64,000 bases of DNA from Rhizobium oryziradicis (GTDB lineage Bacteria > Pseudomonadota > Alphaproteobacteria > Rhizobiales > Rhizobiaceae): NCBI RefSeq assembly GCF_001939045.1, contig NZ_MKIM01000025.1:117618-181617 (forward strand), given 5' to 3'. Positions 56,296-64,000 of this stretch are shown piece after piece. Each line of letters begins with the position of its first letter. Position 1 is the first letter of the stretch. The notes below the pieces were generated by a model, which saw nothing but the letters and a program-made list of their open reading frames with translations, was not told the origin of the DNA and did no database searches. The position numbers and the translations under genes were made by a program.

Positions 56296-56718
56296 TCAAT
56301 CCTCATCAATCTGCCACAGCCGCGCTTCGGCACATTCCAAACTATTGCCCGCCGGATCGCGGAAATAAATCGAGCGCGCGCCATTGGGCCAGAGAAAATC
56401 TGCCTCGATGGCAACACCGGCTTTGCCGAGATGCGCAACCATGCCATCCATGTTTGCCCGCGCCATGCGAAAACAGGCATGGCCTTGCCCATAAGCGCCA
56501 TGGGCTGGCACAGGCAACATGTTTTCTCCGGCAGGAATGCGGGAGTGATCGGCATTGAAGAGCAAAAGCACACCGGGACCGCAGCGAAAGAACACATGCC
56601 GTTCCGCCTGCTTTACAATCACCTCAAGACCCAGAACGCCTGCGTAGAACGCCTCGGCAGCGCTGAGATCATCCACGTAAAGCGCTGTCTCTAAAATGCC
56701 TTCAATGCCGATCGTCAT
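56296..56718 (-). CDS. VOC (glyoxalase/bleomycin-resistance fold) protein
   Basis: The 140-residue protein has [37 protein letters not shown] and the terminal [19 protein letters not shown], a VOC metal-site domain. It lies between rph and rdgB, 10 bp after the rph stop, so it is part of that operon. Substrate unknown. Confidence 0.88.
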   Translation of the reverse strand: MTIGIEGILETALYVDDLSAAEAFYAGVLGLEVIVKQAERHVFFRCGPGVLLLFNADHSRIPAGENMLPVPAHGAYGQGHACFRMARANMDGMVAHLGKAGVAIEADFLWPNGARSIYFRDPAGNSLECAEARLWQIDED

Positions 56719-56728
56719 AGCGGACCCC

Positions 56729-57448
56729 TTAGCCAGCAATAACCTGCTTTTGCAGCGCAACCAGCTCGGATATGCCGGTCTGGGCCAGACCCAACAGCGT
56801 CAGGAACTCATCTTGACTAAAGGGCTTGCCTTCGGCCGTTCCTTGAATTTCAACAATGCCACCCGCACCGGTGATGACAAAATTGGCATCGGTCTCGGCA
56901 GAGGAATCCTCGAGATAGTCCAGATCGATCACCGATTGAGCGGCAAAGATACCGCAGGAAACAGCTGCCACATGATCTTTCAGCACGCGATCAACCTTGA
57001 TCATGTTGCGGCCTTCCATCCATTTCAGGCAATCATGCAGGGCAACCCATGCGCCGGTAATCGCAGCCGTGCGGGTGCCGCCGTCGGCCTGAATCACATC
57101 ACAATCGATGGAGATCTGGCGTTCGCCCAGCGCCTCCAGATCGACAACGGCGCGCAAGGAGCGGCCAATCAGGCGTTGAATTTCCTGGGTGCGGCCGCTC
57201 TGCTTGCCAGACGATGCCTCACGCTTCATGCGCTCACCCGTGGCGCGTGGCAGCATGCCATATTCTGCGGTGACCCAGCCTTTGCCAGTGTTGCGCAGCC
57301 ATGGTGGCGTGCGGTCTTCAAGGCTTGCCGTGCACAGCACATGGGTATCGCCAAACTTCACGAGGCACGAGCCTTCAGCATGTTTGGAAAAATTGCGCTC
57401 AAAGGATACCTTGCGCATCTGATCGGTTTTTCTGCCTGATGGCCGCAT
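56729..57448 (-). CDS. rph: Ribonuclease PH
   Basis: This 239-residue phosphorolytic 3'-5' exonuclease trims tRNA 3' ends. The start at 57448 ([20 protein letters not shown]) has GAGGAG 6 nt upstream and matches the family. Conserved parts are [32 protein letters not shown] and [18 protein letters not shown]. It is divergent from hrcA. Confidence 0.96.
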   Translation of the reverse strand: MRPSGRKTDQMRKVSFERNFSKHAEGSCLVKFGDTHVLCTASLEDRTPPWLRNTGKGWVTAEYGMLPRATGERMKREASSGKQSGRTQEIQRLIGRSLRAVVDLEALGERQISIDCDVIQADGGTRTAAITGAWVALHDCLKWMEGRNMIKVDRVLKDHVAAVSCGIFAAQSVIDLDYLEDSSAETDANFVITGAGGIVEIQGTAEGKPFSQDEFLTLLGLAQTGISELVALQKQVIAG

Positions 57449-57559
57449 TTTCATCTCCTCAACAGACCTGTGTTGCTGCCTTCTACGAGTGGTTGGGGTG
57501 TTTTGCAAAGGAAAAGCCGGTATGACGCTTTGAAAGAAGCACTTCATCCGCAAAAGCCG

Positions 57560-57587
57560 TTGTGATCGGTAAATCAGCCATTATATT
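57560..57587 (+). promoter_or_regulatory. Candidate promoter of hrcA
   Basis: TTGTGA (57560-57565) and TATATT (57582-57587) are separated by 16 bp, about 35 bp before the hrcA ATG. No CIRCE element (TTAGCACTC-N9-GAGTGCTAA) is visible here. Confidence 0.45.
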
Positions 57588-57620
57588 AAGAGGCAAGAAT
57601 GATGGGTGATATTTTTCAAC

Positions 57621-58703
57621 ATGGGGAAGAGTGCGATTACGGCAAGAGATGTCTCCACGGCACTGGACGAACGATCCAGGGAGATTTTTCGACGGATCGT
57701 CGAAACCTATCTCGAATCAGGTGAGCCTTTGGGATCGCGAAATTTGTCGCGCATTCTTCCCATGTCGCTGTCGCCCGCCTCGGTGCGCAATGTGATGAGC
57801 GATCTGGAAGAGCTGGGCCTGATTTATGCGCCGCATATCAGCGCCGGCCGCCTGCCAACCCAAACGGGCCTGCGCTTCTTTGTCGATGCCTTCATGCAGG
57901 TTGGCAGCCTTACGCAGGATGAGCGCGGCTCGATTGAGCGGCAGATGCGGTCTTCCGAGGATCAGCCGGTTGAGACCCTCTATAATGAAGCCAGCCGCAT
58001 GCTCTCCGGCCTGTCGCGTGGTGCGGGGCTGGTGGTGGCCGCCAAGGCTGATCCGGCACTGAAACATGTCGAATTCATTCGGCTGGAGCCAACCAAGGCG
58101 CTTGCTGTGCTGGTGGGCGAGCATAATCAGGTCGAAAACCGCATTATCGAGCTGCCTGCAGGTGTCACTGCCTCGCAATTGACCGAAGCGGCCAATTTTC
58201 TCAATGCGCATTTGAGCGGGCAAACCCTGCATGAAGTGCGCAGCCAATTGGAGAAGCTGAAAGAACAGGTATCAACCGAACTGGACGTACTTTCGCAAGA
58301 TCTTGTCGCACGCGGTCTGGCCATCTGGGCTGGCGAAGATGGCGACAAAGCCACGCGGCTGATTGTGCGCGGCCGTGCCAACCTGCTGGAGGGATTGGCA
58401 GGGGCCGAGGATATCGACCGTCTGCGTTTGCTGTTTGACGATCTGGAGCGTAAGGAAAGCCTGATCGAGATTTTGAACCTTGCCGATAGCGGCCCCGGTG
58501 TGCGCATTTTTATTGGCTCTGAGAACAAGCTGTTTTCACTCTCCGGCTCGTCGCTGATTGTCGCACCTTATCGCGATGGCGATGACCGTATTGTCGGGGC
58601 CGTGGGCGTCATTGGTCCCACCCGTCTGAACTATTCCAGAATCGTGCCCATGGTGGATTACACCGCCCAGGTCATGGCCAAACTCACCCGCAGCGGGCAT
58701 TGA
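57621..58703 (+). CDS. hrcA: Heat-inducible transcription repressor HrcA
   Basis: The 360-residue repressor has an N-terminal winged helix with [20 protein letters not shown] and the signature [19 protein letters not shown], and a C-terminal regulatory part with [22 protein letters not shown]. It binds CIRCE elements of groESL in alphaproteobacteria. The ATG at 57621 matches the family start; a GTG five codons upstream is possible. It lies 124 bp before grpE. Confidence 0.95.
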   Translation: MGKSAITARDVSTALDERSREIFRRIVETYLESGEPLGSRNLSRILPMSLSPASVRNVMSDLEELGLIYAPHISAGRLPTQTGLRFFVDAFMQVGSLTQDERGSIERQMRSSEDQPVETLYNEASRMLSGLSRGAGLVVAAKADPALKHVEFIRLEPTKALAVLVGEHNQVENRIIELPAGVTASQLTEAANFLNAHLSGQTLHEVRSQLEKLKEQVSTELDVLSQDLVARGLAIWAGEDGDKATRLIVRGRANLLEGLAGAEDIDRLRLLFDDLERKESLIEILNLADSGPGVRIFIGSENKLFSLSGSSLIVAPYRDGDDRIVGAVGVIGPTRLNYSRIVPMVDYTAQVMAKLTRSGH

Positions 58704-58761
58704 TATCCTTATGCCCGCAATTTTTAATCACGCCTTCACGCACCCTGATCACCATTGAACC

Positions 58762-58790
58762 CTTGATTTTTCGTCTCCGAACCCTGATAT
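58762..58790 (+). promoter_or_regulatory. Weak RpoH-like promoter before grpE
   Basis: CTTGAT (58762-58767) and CCCTGATAT (58782-58790) with a 14-bp spacer resemble a sigma32 promoter, but the spacing is shorter than usual. Confidence 0.3.
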
Positions 58791-58827
58791 CGGGCACGGA
58801 CACGAAACCAGTATTCCGGAGAACGTC

Positions 58828-59424
58828 ATGACCGACGAAACCAACAAAAACGGACCTGACGCTGCCGCAGAAGCGCAGACAGAAGCACCTATGCACGAGG
58901 ACACCCAAGAGGTGGACAATGACGCGCAGGACCTCGATATGATTGCCAGCCTGCAGGCTGAAAATGCCGAGCTGCGGGACCGCTTTTTGCGCCTTGCCGC
59001 TGACATGGACAATCTGCGCCGCCGCACCGAACGCGATGTCAAGGATGCCAAGGCCTATGCTGTGACGGGTTTTGCCCGCGATATGCTTGCGGTTTCCGAC
59101 AATCTGCGCCGCGCCATTGACGCCGTGCCCGCTGAAGCCCGTGCAGCTGCCGAAGCAGGCCTGGCCGCTCTGATTGAAGGCGTGGAAATGACCGAACGCG
59201 CCATGCTCTCGACGCTGGAGCGCCACGGCGTCAAGAAGATCGAGCCGGAGGGCCAGAAGTTCGATCCGAATTTCCACCAGGCCATGTTCGAAGTGCCAAA
59301 CCCTGATGTTCCAAACAACACGGTGACGCAGGTGGTTCAGGCTGGCTACACCATTGGCGAGCGCGTGCTGCGTCCGGCCATGGTGGGCGTTGCCAAGGGC
59401 GGCCCAAAGGGTGAAATAGCCTGA
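58828..59424 (+). CDS. grpE: Nucleotide exchange factor GrpE
   Basis: The 198-residue DnaK partner has an acidic N-terminal tail, a long coiled coil ([31 protein letters not shown]) and the C-terminal beta-wing ([22 protein letters not shown]). It releases ADP from DnaK during heat stress. GGAG precedes the ATG. It shares a terminator with the convergent ptsN. Confidence 0.96.
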   Translation: MTDETNKNGPDAAAEAQTEAPMHEDTQEVDNDAQDLDMIASLQAENAELRDRFLRLAADMDNLRRRTERDVKDAKAYAVTGFARDMLAVSDNLRRAIDAVPAEARAAAEAGLAALIEGVEMTERAMLSTLERHGVKKIEPEGQKFDPNFHQAMFEVPNPDVPNNTVTQVVQAGYTIGERVLRPAMVGVAKGGPKGEIA

Positions 59425-59452
59425 AGCTGATCAGGCTGAAAAGCCAGGTTCA

Positions 59453-59489
59453 AAAAAAGCGCCGCGCAAAACATGCGCGGCGCTTTTTT
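59453..59489. terminator. Bidirectional terminator between grpE and ptsN
   Basis: A GCGCCGCGC/GCGCGGCGC stem with A and T tracts on both sides and a 7-nt loop lies between the convergent genes. Confidence 0.88.
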
Positions 59490-59508
59490 CATGCAGATTG
59501 TAGCGCCA

Positions 59509-59973
59509 TCAGGCTGCGTTGGAGGCCTGATCCTGATTGAGGAAGGTGTAGATAGCGGTATCGCTATCGCTGGCGCGCAACTTGGCCACCAGATCCTGAT
59601 CGCGCAGCACGCGCGCAATGCGCGACAGCGCTTTGAGATGGTCCGCCCCTGCCCCTTCCGGAGCCAGAAGCAGAAACACCAGATCAACAGGCTGCTCGTC
59701 GAGGGCTTCAAAATCAATCGGCGTCTCAAGACGGGCAAAAATACCCTTGATACTGGAGATATTGGTCAGCTTGCCGTGCGGAATGGCAATGCCATTGCCA
59801 ACGCCGGTGGATCCCAATTTTTCGCGCTGAAGAATCACGTCAAAAATTTCGCGCTCCGGGATTCCGATAAGTTTAGAGGCTTTGGCGGCCAATTCCTGAA
59901 GGAGCTGCTTTTTTGAATTGACCCTCAGGGCGGGTATGATCGCATCGTGCTGCAGCAAATCTGCCAAGGCCAT
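59509..59973 (-). CDS. ptsN: Nitrogen-regulatory EIIA protein PtsN
   Basis: The 154-residue EIIA-Ntr has the phosphorylated His in GNGIAIPHGKL (near residue 66) and LVFLLLAPEGAGADHLK. It is the terminal acceptor of the nitrogen PTS and links carbon, nitrogen and potassium status. The start at 59973 (MALADLLQHDAIIPALRV) is the conserved one. It lies 72 bp after hpf on the same strand. Confidence 0.95.
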   Translation of the reverse strand: MALADLLQHDAIIPALRVNSKKQLLQELAAKASKLIGIPEREIFDVILQREKLGSTGVGNGIAIPHGKLTNISSIKGIFARLETPIDFEALDEQPVDLVFLLLAPEGAGADHLKALSRIARVLRDQDLVAKLRASDSDTAIYTFLNQDQASNAA

Positions 59974-60045
59974 TTTGAAAATCCTTATCCCACCGACATA
60001 AGTGTAGAGAAAGCGGTGGTCGGCCACCGCTTTCGAAGGGCTTAA

Positions 60046-60612
60046 TCAGCCCTTTATTGTAGCGGAATCAATCCAGCCGATGTTGCCGTCCTGACGACGA
60101 TAGACGATGTTCAACTCTTCCTTGCCCGGGCTTCTAAACAGAACAACAGGCTCGTCGGTCATGTCCAGCGTCATAACTGCGCTGGCAACAGACATCGTTT
60201 TCAGCTTCTTGGTGCTTTCTGCCACGATGGTTGGTGCATAATCCTCCGGCACCTCCTCGTCCAACTCCGGCACTGCATCCATCACCGTATAGCCAATTTC
60301 GGTGTTGGCAGGCGCGCTATGATGGTCCTTCAGCTTGCGCTTGTAACGGCGCAAGCGCTTTTCAATGCGCTCGGCGGCGCTATCGAAAGCCACTTGAGGA
60401 TCAACAGCTTCGCCTGTTGCATGCAGATTGATACCCGTATCGAGATGCACGGCGCAGTCTGCGGAAAACCGCGAGGCTGATTTGGTAACCGTGATCTGAC
60501 TGGAATACCCCCCGTCAAAGTATTTGCTTACGGCATCTGAGATCTGGGTTTCAATCCGTTCGCGGAAAGAATCGCCAATTTCCATATGCTTGCCGGTGAC
60601 GCGTACACTCAT
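60046..60612 (-). CDS. hpf: Ribosome hibernation promoting factor, long form
   Basis: This 188-residue protein has an N-terminal S30AE domain (MSVRVTGKHMEIGDSFRERI with KSASRFSADCAVHL) and the C-terminal dimerisation domain of long HPF (VVLFRSPGKEELNIVYRRQD). It pairs 70S ribosomes into 100S dimers in stationary phase. It is between rpoN and ptsN, the standard order. Confidence 0.94.
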   Translation of the reverse strand: MSVRVTGKHMEIGDSFRERIETQISDAVSKYFDGGYSSQITVTKSASRFSADCAVHLDTGINLHATGEAVDPQVAFDSAAERIEKRLRRYKRKLKDHHSAPANTEIGYTVMDAVPELDEEVPEDYAPTIVAESTKKLKTMSVASAVMTLDMTDEPVVLFRSPGKEELNIVYRRQDGNIGWIDSATIKG

Positions 60613-61069
60613 GGAGTTTCCCTTCTTATCGTGATTTACAAAATGAGTTTACGCCAACCTCGAGGCACATCCAAGCGATTCTGTCAGCAAAGACAAAACC
60701 CTCTTGAACGTCTGCGGGCAAGAGCTTATCACTTCATACTAAAGTTAGATTTTTCGAGGAAACGAGGAGAGTTTGTGGCGAGACCGACTGCGCGCGGCAT
60801 ATATTTTTATCCCGCACGGTTCGCGTAACCGTTTGATTTTATACATATTGCCATCCCAAAATCGGTTCCGCTTTTGGGAGCTATCCATTAATAGCCCTAT
60901 ACCAAAATGTCAACGTTTTGTTAATCATCTCACTCAAAAAGACCAAATTTGGTGCGGCGTCCCGTTAAACCCACAATGTGGACTGGATTGCCACCACAGC
61001 AACACGCAAAGCTTGTCGGTTTTAGCCACAATTGCGCGCTTTGCAGTGCTGCTCAACCTTCCTTCACCC
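60613..61069. other. rpoN-hpf intergenic region
   Basis: This 457-bp gap holds a TCCCAAAA/TTTTGGGA stem (60854-60879) and a weak minus-strand promoter (TTGACA at 60908-60913, TAATGG at 60885-60890, 17-bp spacer) that could drive hpf. The unusual length suggests hpf-ptsN has its own promoter. No gene or RNA is recognised. Confidence 0.45.
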
Positions 61070-62608
61070 TCAAGGGGCGTTCTTGGCAATGGCCCGCTTT
61101 TCGCGCCGCCTCTGCACCGAGGAGGGAATATTCATCGCTTCGCGATATTTGGCCACCGTGCGACGCGCCAGCTCCACACCGCCCTTTTTCAGGCTATCGA
61201 CAATATCATCGTCTGACAAAACGCTGTCGGCGCTTTCCTGGGCAATCAAAGCGCGGATACGGTGGCGCACGGCTTCGGCGGAATGATTGTCTCCGCCTTC
61301 CGCGGAACCAATCGAGACACTGAAGAAATATTTCAGCTCAAAAAGCCCGCGCGGCGTGAGCATATATTTATTGGCCGTCACACGGCTGACGGTCGATTCA
61401 TGCATTTTAATCGCATCGGCCACGGTCTTCAGATTGAGCGGGCGCAAGTGATCGACACCATAGCGCAGGAAAGCGTCTTGCTGGCGGATGATTTCCGAAG
61501 ACACTTTCATGATGGTTTTGGCGCGTTGATCCAGACTGCGGGTCAGCCAATTGGCCGTTTGCAGGCATTCAGCCAAAAACCCCTGCTCTCCCTCGGCCTT
61601 GGTGCTATTTTGCTTGATCTGCGCAAAATAGGTGTTGTTGACCAACACGCGCGGCAATGTCTCGGCATTCAACTCCACCAGCCAGCTGCCATCCGGCCCT
61701 CTGGACACCAAAACATCCGGGATCACGGTTTCTGATGCGCTATTTTCAAAGCCCGCACCGGGCTTGGGATTGAGTTTGCGAATTTCTGCCAGCATATCCA
61801 GCAGATCTTCCTCATCCACACCACACAGCCGCTTAAGGGTGGCAAAATCGCGCTTGCCCAGCAGGTCGAGGTTTTTCACCAATGTCGCCATGGCCGGATC
61901 GAGCCGATCGCGCTGACCAAGCTGAATGGCGAGGCATTCGCCGAGATCACGGGCAAAAATCCCGGCAGGCTCCATGGTTTGAAGCGTTGCCAAAATCCGC
62001 TCAACATCGCGCAGTTGAACGCCCAACTGGCTCGACACCTCCGTCAGATCAACGCGCAGGTAGCCAGCATCATCCAACTGATCAATCAACACCAGCGCCA
62101 CATGCCGATCACCGGGCGATGACAGCACGAATGGAAGTTGCTGGCCCAAATGTTCGCGCAGCGACACCTTGCCAGCCACAAAATCATCAAGGTCATAACC
62201 CTCGCCGCCATCAGAAAGGGTGCCCGGCATGGATTTCCACTGATCGAGCATTTCGGGCGAGTCCAGTTTTTGGCTGGCGCTATCATCGCCAAAACTGGCA
62301 TCGTAATTGGCATCCAGCCGATCATTCAGCACACCGTCGCCGCTGCGCTCATACCAATCGCTTTCCAAGCCATCCGCAGTCGCCGTCAGGGCGAGGGATT
62401 CAACTTCGCCATCGCGGGACGTATCGCTGCTGCCCACAGAGTCATCATTTGGCGCAATTTCAAGCAGTGGATTCTTTTCCACTTCCTGAGCGATGAACTG
62501 AAGAAGCTCGAAATGGGTCATCTGCAACAGCTGAATCGACTGCATCAGCTGCGGTGTCATGACCAGAGACTGGTTTTGACGAAGGAAAAGATTGGCAGAT
62601 AGGGCCAT
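61070..62608 (-). CDS. rpoN: RNA polymerase sigma-54 factor
   Basis: The 512-residue sigma factor has the N-terminal activator-interacting Gln/Leu region (LRQNQSLVMTPQLMQSIQLLQ), the acidic region II, the core-binding domain with ESTVSRVTANKYMLTPRGLFELK and the RpoN box ARRTVAKYREAM that reads the -24 element. It directs nitrogen-regulated transcription. It sits 457 bp before hpf. Its usual upstream neighbour lptB is more than 8 kb away here, and the EamA gene is upstream instead. Confidence 0.97.
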   Translation of the reverse strand: MALSANLFLRQNQSLVMTPQLMQSIQLLQMTHFELLQFIAQEVEKNPLLEIAPNDDSVGSSDTSRDGEVESLALTATADGLESDWYERSGDGVLNDRLDANYDASFGDDSASQKLDSPEMLDQWKSMPGTLSDGGEGYDLDDFVAGKVSLREHLGQQLPFVLSSPGDRHVALVLIDQLDDAGYLRVDLTEVSSQLGVQLRDVERILATLQTMEPAGIFARDLGECLAIQLGQRDRLDPAMATLVKNLDLLGKRDFATLKRLCGVDEEDLLDMLAEIRKLNPKPGAGFENSASETVIPDVLVSRGPDGSWLVELNAETLPRVLVNNTYFAQIKQNSTKAEGEQGFLAECLQTANWLTRSLDQRAKTIMKVSSEIIRQQDAFLRYGVDHLRPLNLKTVADAIKMHESTVSRVTANKYMLTPRGLFELKYFFSVSIGSAEGGDNHSAEAVRHRIRALIAQESADSVLSDDDIVDSLKKGGVELARRTVAKYREAMNIPSSVQRRREKRAIAKNAP

Positions 62609-62724
62609 GGCGGACGAAAAACTCCCCTACAATTCCCTCTCGGACTTCTTTTGTTCCCGTTTTGGATTTTTGGAAATCTGAACTGGCCCAAAAATTGCTT
62701 TTTTATTGGATTTGGTCAAGCCAC

Positions 62725-62770
62725 AGAAGCGGATCTCATGAAAATAACATGACAGAAAATCCGCTTTTCT
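62725..62770. repeat. Nested hairpin between EamA gene and rpoN
   Basis: AAGCGGAT (62727-62734) pairs with ATCCGCTT (62759-62766), enclosing an inner TCATG/CATGA stem. It lies between the EamA stop and rpoN on the minus strand and may terminate the EamA transcript, though a clean T tract is missing. Confidence 0.45.
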
Positions 62771-62812
62771 GCTCTTTTTGCCGCTGCGGATCACAAAATT
62801 GCTAGCCGCCGT

Positions 62813-63736
62813 TTACGTCGCCACCTTGCGCTTGTGCAAGCGCTGCCAAATACGACCATCAATGGCCATAAGCCCAAGTCCAATCAACACCATCCCCGCC
62901 AAATGCCGTGGCTCCACATGGTCGCCCAGCACAATGGCACTGAGGACAATGGCGCTGGGCGGAATAAGAATGGTGACCAACATCAGGTTCGTTGCCCCGG
63001 CCGTCGCCAGAATTTTGAAGAACAGCACATAGCCCACCGCGGTCGACAAAAGAGCAAGACCCAGCAGCGCACCAATGGTTTCCAGCCCCGGTACTGGCAA
63101 GGTCCAGGGCTTGTCGAGCCACAGCACGAGCGGCAAAAGCACCAGCGTGGAGGCTGTGACCTGCCCTGCCGCGGGCAGAAGCGGCGGCAGACCCATGGCT
63201 TTAAACCGGCGTCCAAAAATGCCGGCAAACGCGTAGGACACTGCAGCCAGCATCACCGCCAATTGACCCAGGGTATCTCCGCCAAAATGGCTGAACACCG
63301 CCGGACCAATCATTACCACCACGCCGCAAAAGCCAATCAGAACGCCAACCAGCCGATTGGCTGTGAGCTTTTCATCCACTGTGAGCATATGTGCAATAAT
63401 AACGCCAAACAGCGGTGTGGTGGCATTGAAAATGGCAGCTAAGCCTCCGGGAATGCGGGTCTGCCCCCAGACAATCAAGCAAAAGGGGATCACATTGTTC
63501 AAAAGCCCCATGCCCAAAAAGGCCAGCCAGACCTTTGGGCTCTTCGGAATAGGCACGCCTGATGCACCGACGATGATCCAAAGCGCAAAAGCGGCCAAGC
63601 CGACGCGCGCCGTGACAATCGTAAAAGGCGGCCACACCTTGACCAGAATGCCGATAAACAAAAACGATCCACCCCACAGAATGGAGAGCACCACCAGCAT
63701 CGCCCATTCCTGCACACTCATCTGCTTTTGCGCCAC
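62813..63736 (-). CDS. EamA/DMT-superfamily transporter
   Basis: The 307-residue membrane protein has ten hydrophobic helices in two EamA repeats (MLVVLSILWGGSFLFIGILV near the N terminus and LALLSTAVGYVLFFKILATAG in the second). Such proteins export amino acids, metabolites or drugs; the substrate is unknown. It starts with GTG at 63736, AGGAG 6 nt upstream. It lies upstream of rpoN but in an unusual place for that gene. Confidence 0.9.
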   Translation of the reverse strand: MAQKQMSVQEWAMLVVLSILWGGSFLFIGILVKVWPPFTIVTARVGLAAFALWIIVGASGVPIPKSPKVWLAFLGMGLLNNVIPFCLIVWGQTRIPGGLAAIFNATTPLFGVIIAHMLTVDEKLTANRLVGVLIGFCGVVVMIGPAVFSHFGGDTLGQLAVMLAAVSYAFAGIFGRRFKAMGLPPLLPAAGQVTASTLVLLPLVLWLDKPWTLPVPGLETIGALLGLALLSTAVGYVLFFKILATAGATNLMLVTILIPPSAIVLSAIVLGDHVEPRHLAGMVLIGLGLMAIDGRIWQRLHKRKVAT

Positions 63737-63921
63737 ACCACTCTCCTGTCTGGAACGAAGGACACCTTATCCCAAGGCTCAAAGACGGTATGTTGTTTAA
63801 CGCATACCGGTTGACCCCCACGCTATAGCGCGCTCAGACCCACATCCACCCGAAAACGCAGCCGGACCTTTTATTTCTTGATGGACTATGTCGGAGAAAA
63901 AAGCCGATTTCTTGCATGAAC

Positions 63922-63964
63922 TAAAGCCTGTCGCGGCGAATAGGATTCACTGCGACAGGCTTTA
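63922..63964. terminator. Hairpin near the right edge
   Basis: TAAAGCCTGTCGC (63922-63934) pairs with GCGACAGGCTTTA (63952-63964), a perfect 13-bp stem with T-rich flanks. It probably ends a transcript from a gene to the right. Confidence 0.65.
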
Positions 63965-64000
63965 GATCTTATTTTGTCGCATGTACGTTATCGTTTTATT

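Noticed and set aside
57449..57620. CIRCE element before hrcA
   Set aside because: No TTAGCACTC-N9-GAGTGCTAA or near match is present; hrcA is not expected to be self-regulated through CIRCE here.
60854..60879. Regulatory RNA in the rpoN-hpf gap
   Set aside because: A single 8-bp stem is present, without a promoter-terminator pair that would define a small RNA.
1..64000. CRISPR arrays, prophage or insertion sequences
   Set aside because: No spaced direct repeats, integrase, transposase or phage structural genes were seen on either strand.

Overview
The window reads as one continuous piece of core chromosome from an alphaproteobacterium of the Hyphomicrobiales, most likely Rhizobiaceae (the Agrobacterium/Rhizobium/Allorhizobium neighbourhood). 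The grounds are the GcrA cell-cycle regulator, a phoR-pstSCAB-phoU-phoB operon, a praR/phrR-type regulator next to lnt and metK, a Fur/Mur-type regulator without the CxxC zinc motifs, OlsB, the rpoN-hpf-ptsN set and GANTC (CcrM) sites. I see no prophage, insertion sequence, CRISPR array or secretion cluster. Gene density is high and almost every gene can be named from family motifs.

Layout. 1-3 kb: arginine genes argD-argF, then the left-edge fragment of hslO. 3.4-4 kb: gcrA with a control region rich in GANTC. 4.2-13.2 kb: a phosphate island (phoB, phoU, pstB, pstA, pstC, pstS, phoR on the minus strand, and a PPK2 polyphosphate kinase diverging from phoR), with a triple 11-bp-spaced Pho box before pstS. 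13.2-22.5 kb: a less conserved stretch with a membrane hypothetical protein, a nitronate monooxygenase, tRNA-Thr(CGT), a PH-domain membrane protein in AT-richer DNA, a chemoreceptor, an EF-hand protein, a HAD nucleotidase, a nucleoside hydrolase and an hsp20-DUF1150 pair. 22.5-36 kb: a typical rhizobial housekeeping run (trmB, metK, praR, lnt, corC, ybeY, phoH, miaB, plsC, fur/mur, rimI, tsaB, nfu, usp, trpS). 36-46 kb: a VOC protein, murJ, glnD, mutS, a LysR regulator with a tiny divergent DUF1127-like gene, and olsB. 46.5-52 kb: a hybrid kinase, lspA, two RNA methyltransferases, lapA and ihfB. 52-63.8 kb: lptC-lptA-lptB, then hemW-rdgB-VOC-rph, hrcA and grpE, ptsN-hpf-rpoN and an EamA transporter.

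How the genes fit together. The phosphate block senses and imports phosphate (PhoR/PhoB/PhoU, PstSCAB) and carries a polyphosphate-using enzyme. A candidate Pho box before olsB may tie ornithine-lipid synthesis to the same regulator. The lnt, lspA, plsC, olsB, murJ and lptCAB genes serve the envelope. glnD, rpoN and ptsN are nitrogen-control parts. hrcA, grpE, hsp20 and hslO are stress genes.

Most interesting points. (i) lptB, which is normally followed by rpoN-hpf-ptsN, is here separated from it by a block whose orientations fit one ~8-kb inversion. (ii) Five GANTC sites lie within 86 bp upstream of gcrA. (iii) A promoter plus intrinsic terminator in the argD leader looks like an attenuator or small RNA. 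(iv) Clean palindromes lie in the control regions of metK and the nitronate monooxygenase gene. (v) There is a small AT-rich segment just 3' of tRNA-Thr. I did not find a convincing new multi-gene defence or metabolic system, and I do not claim one.
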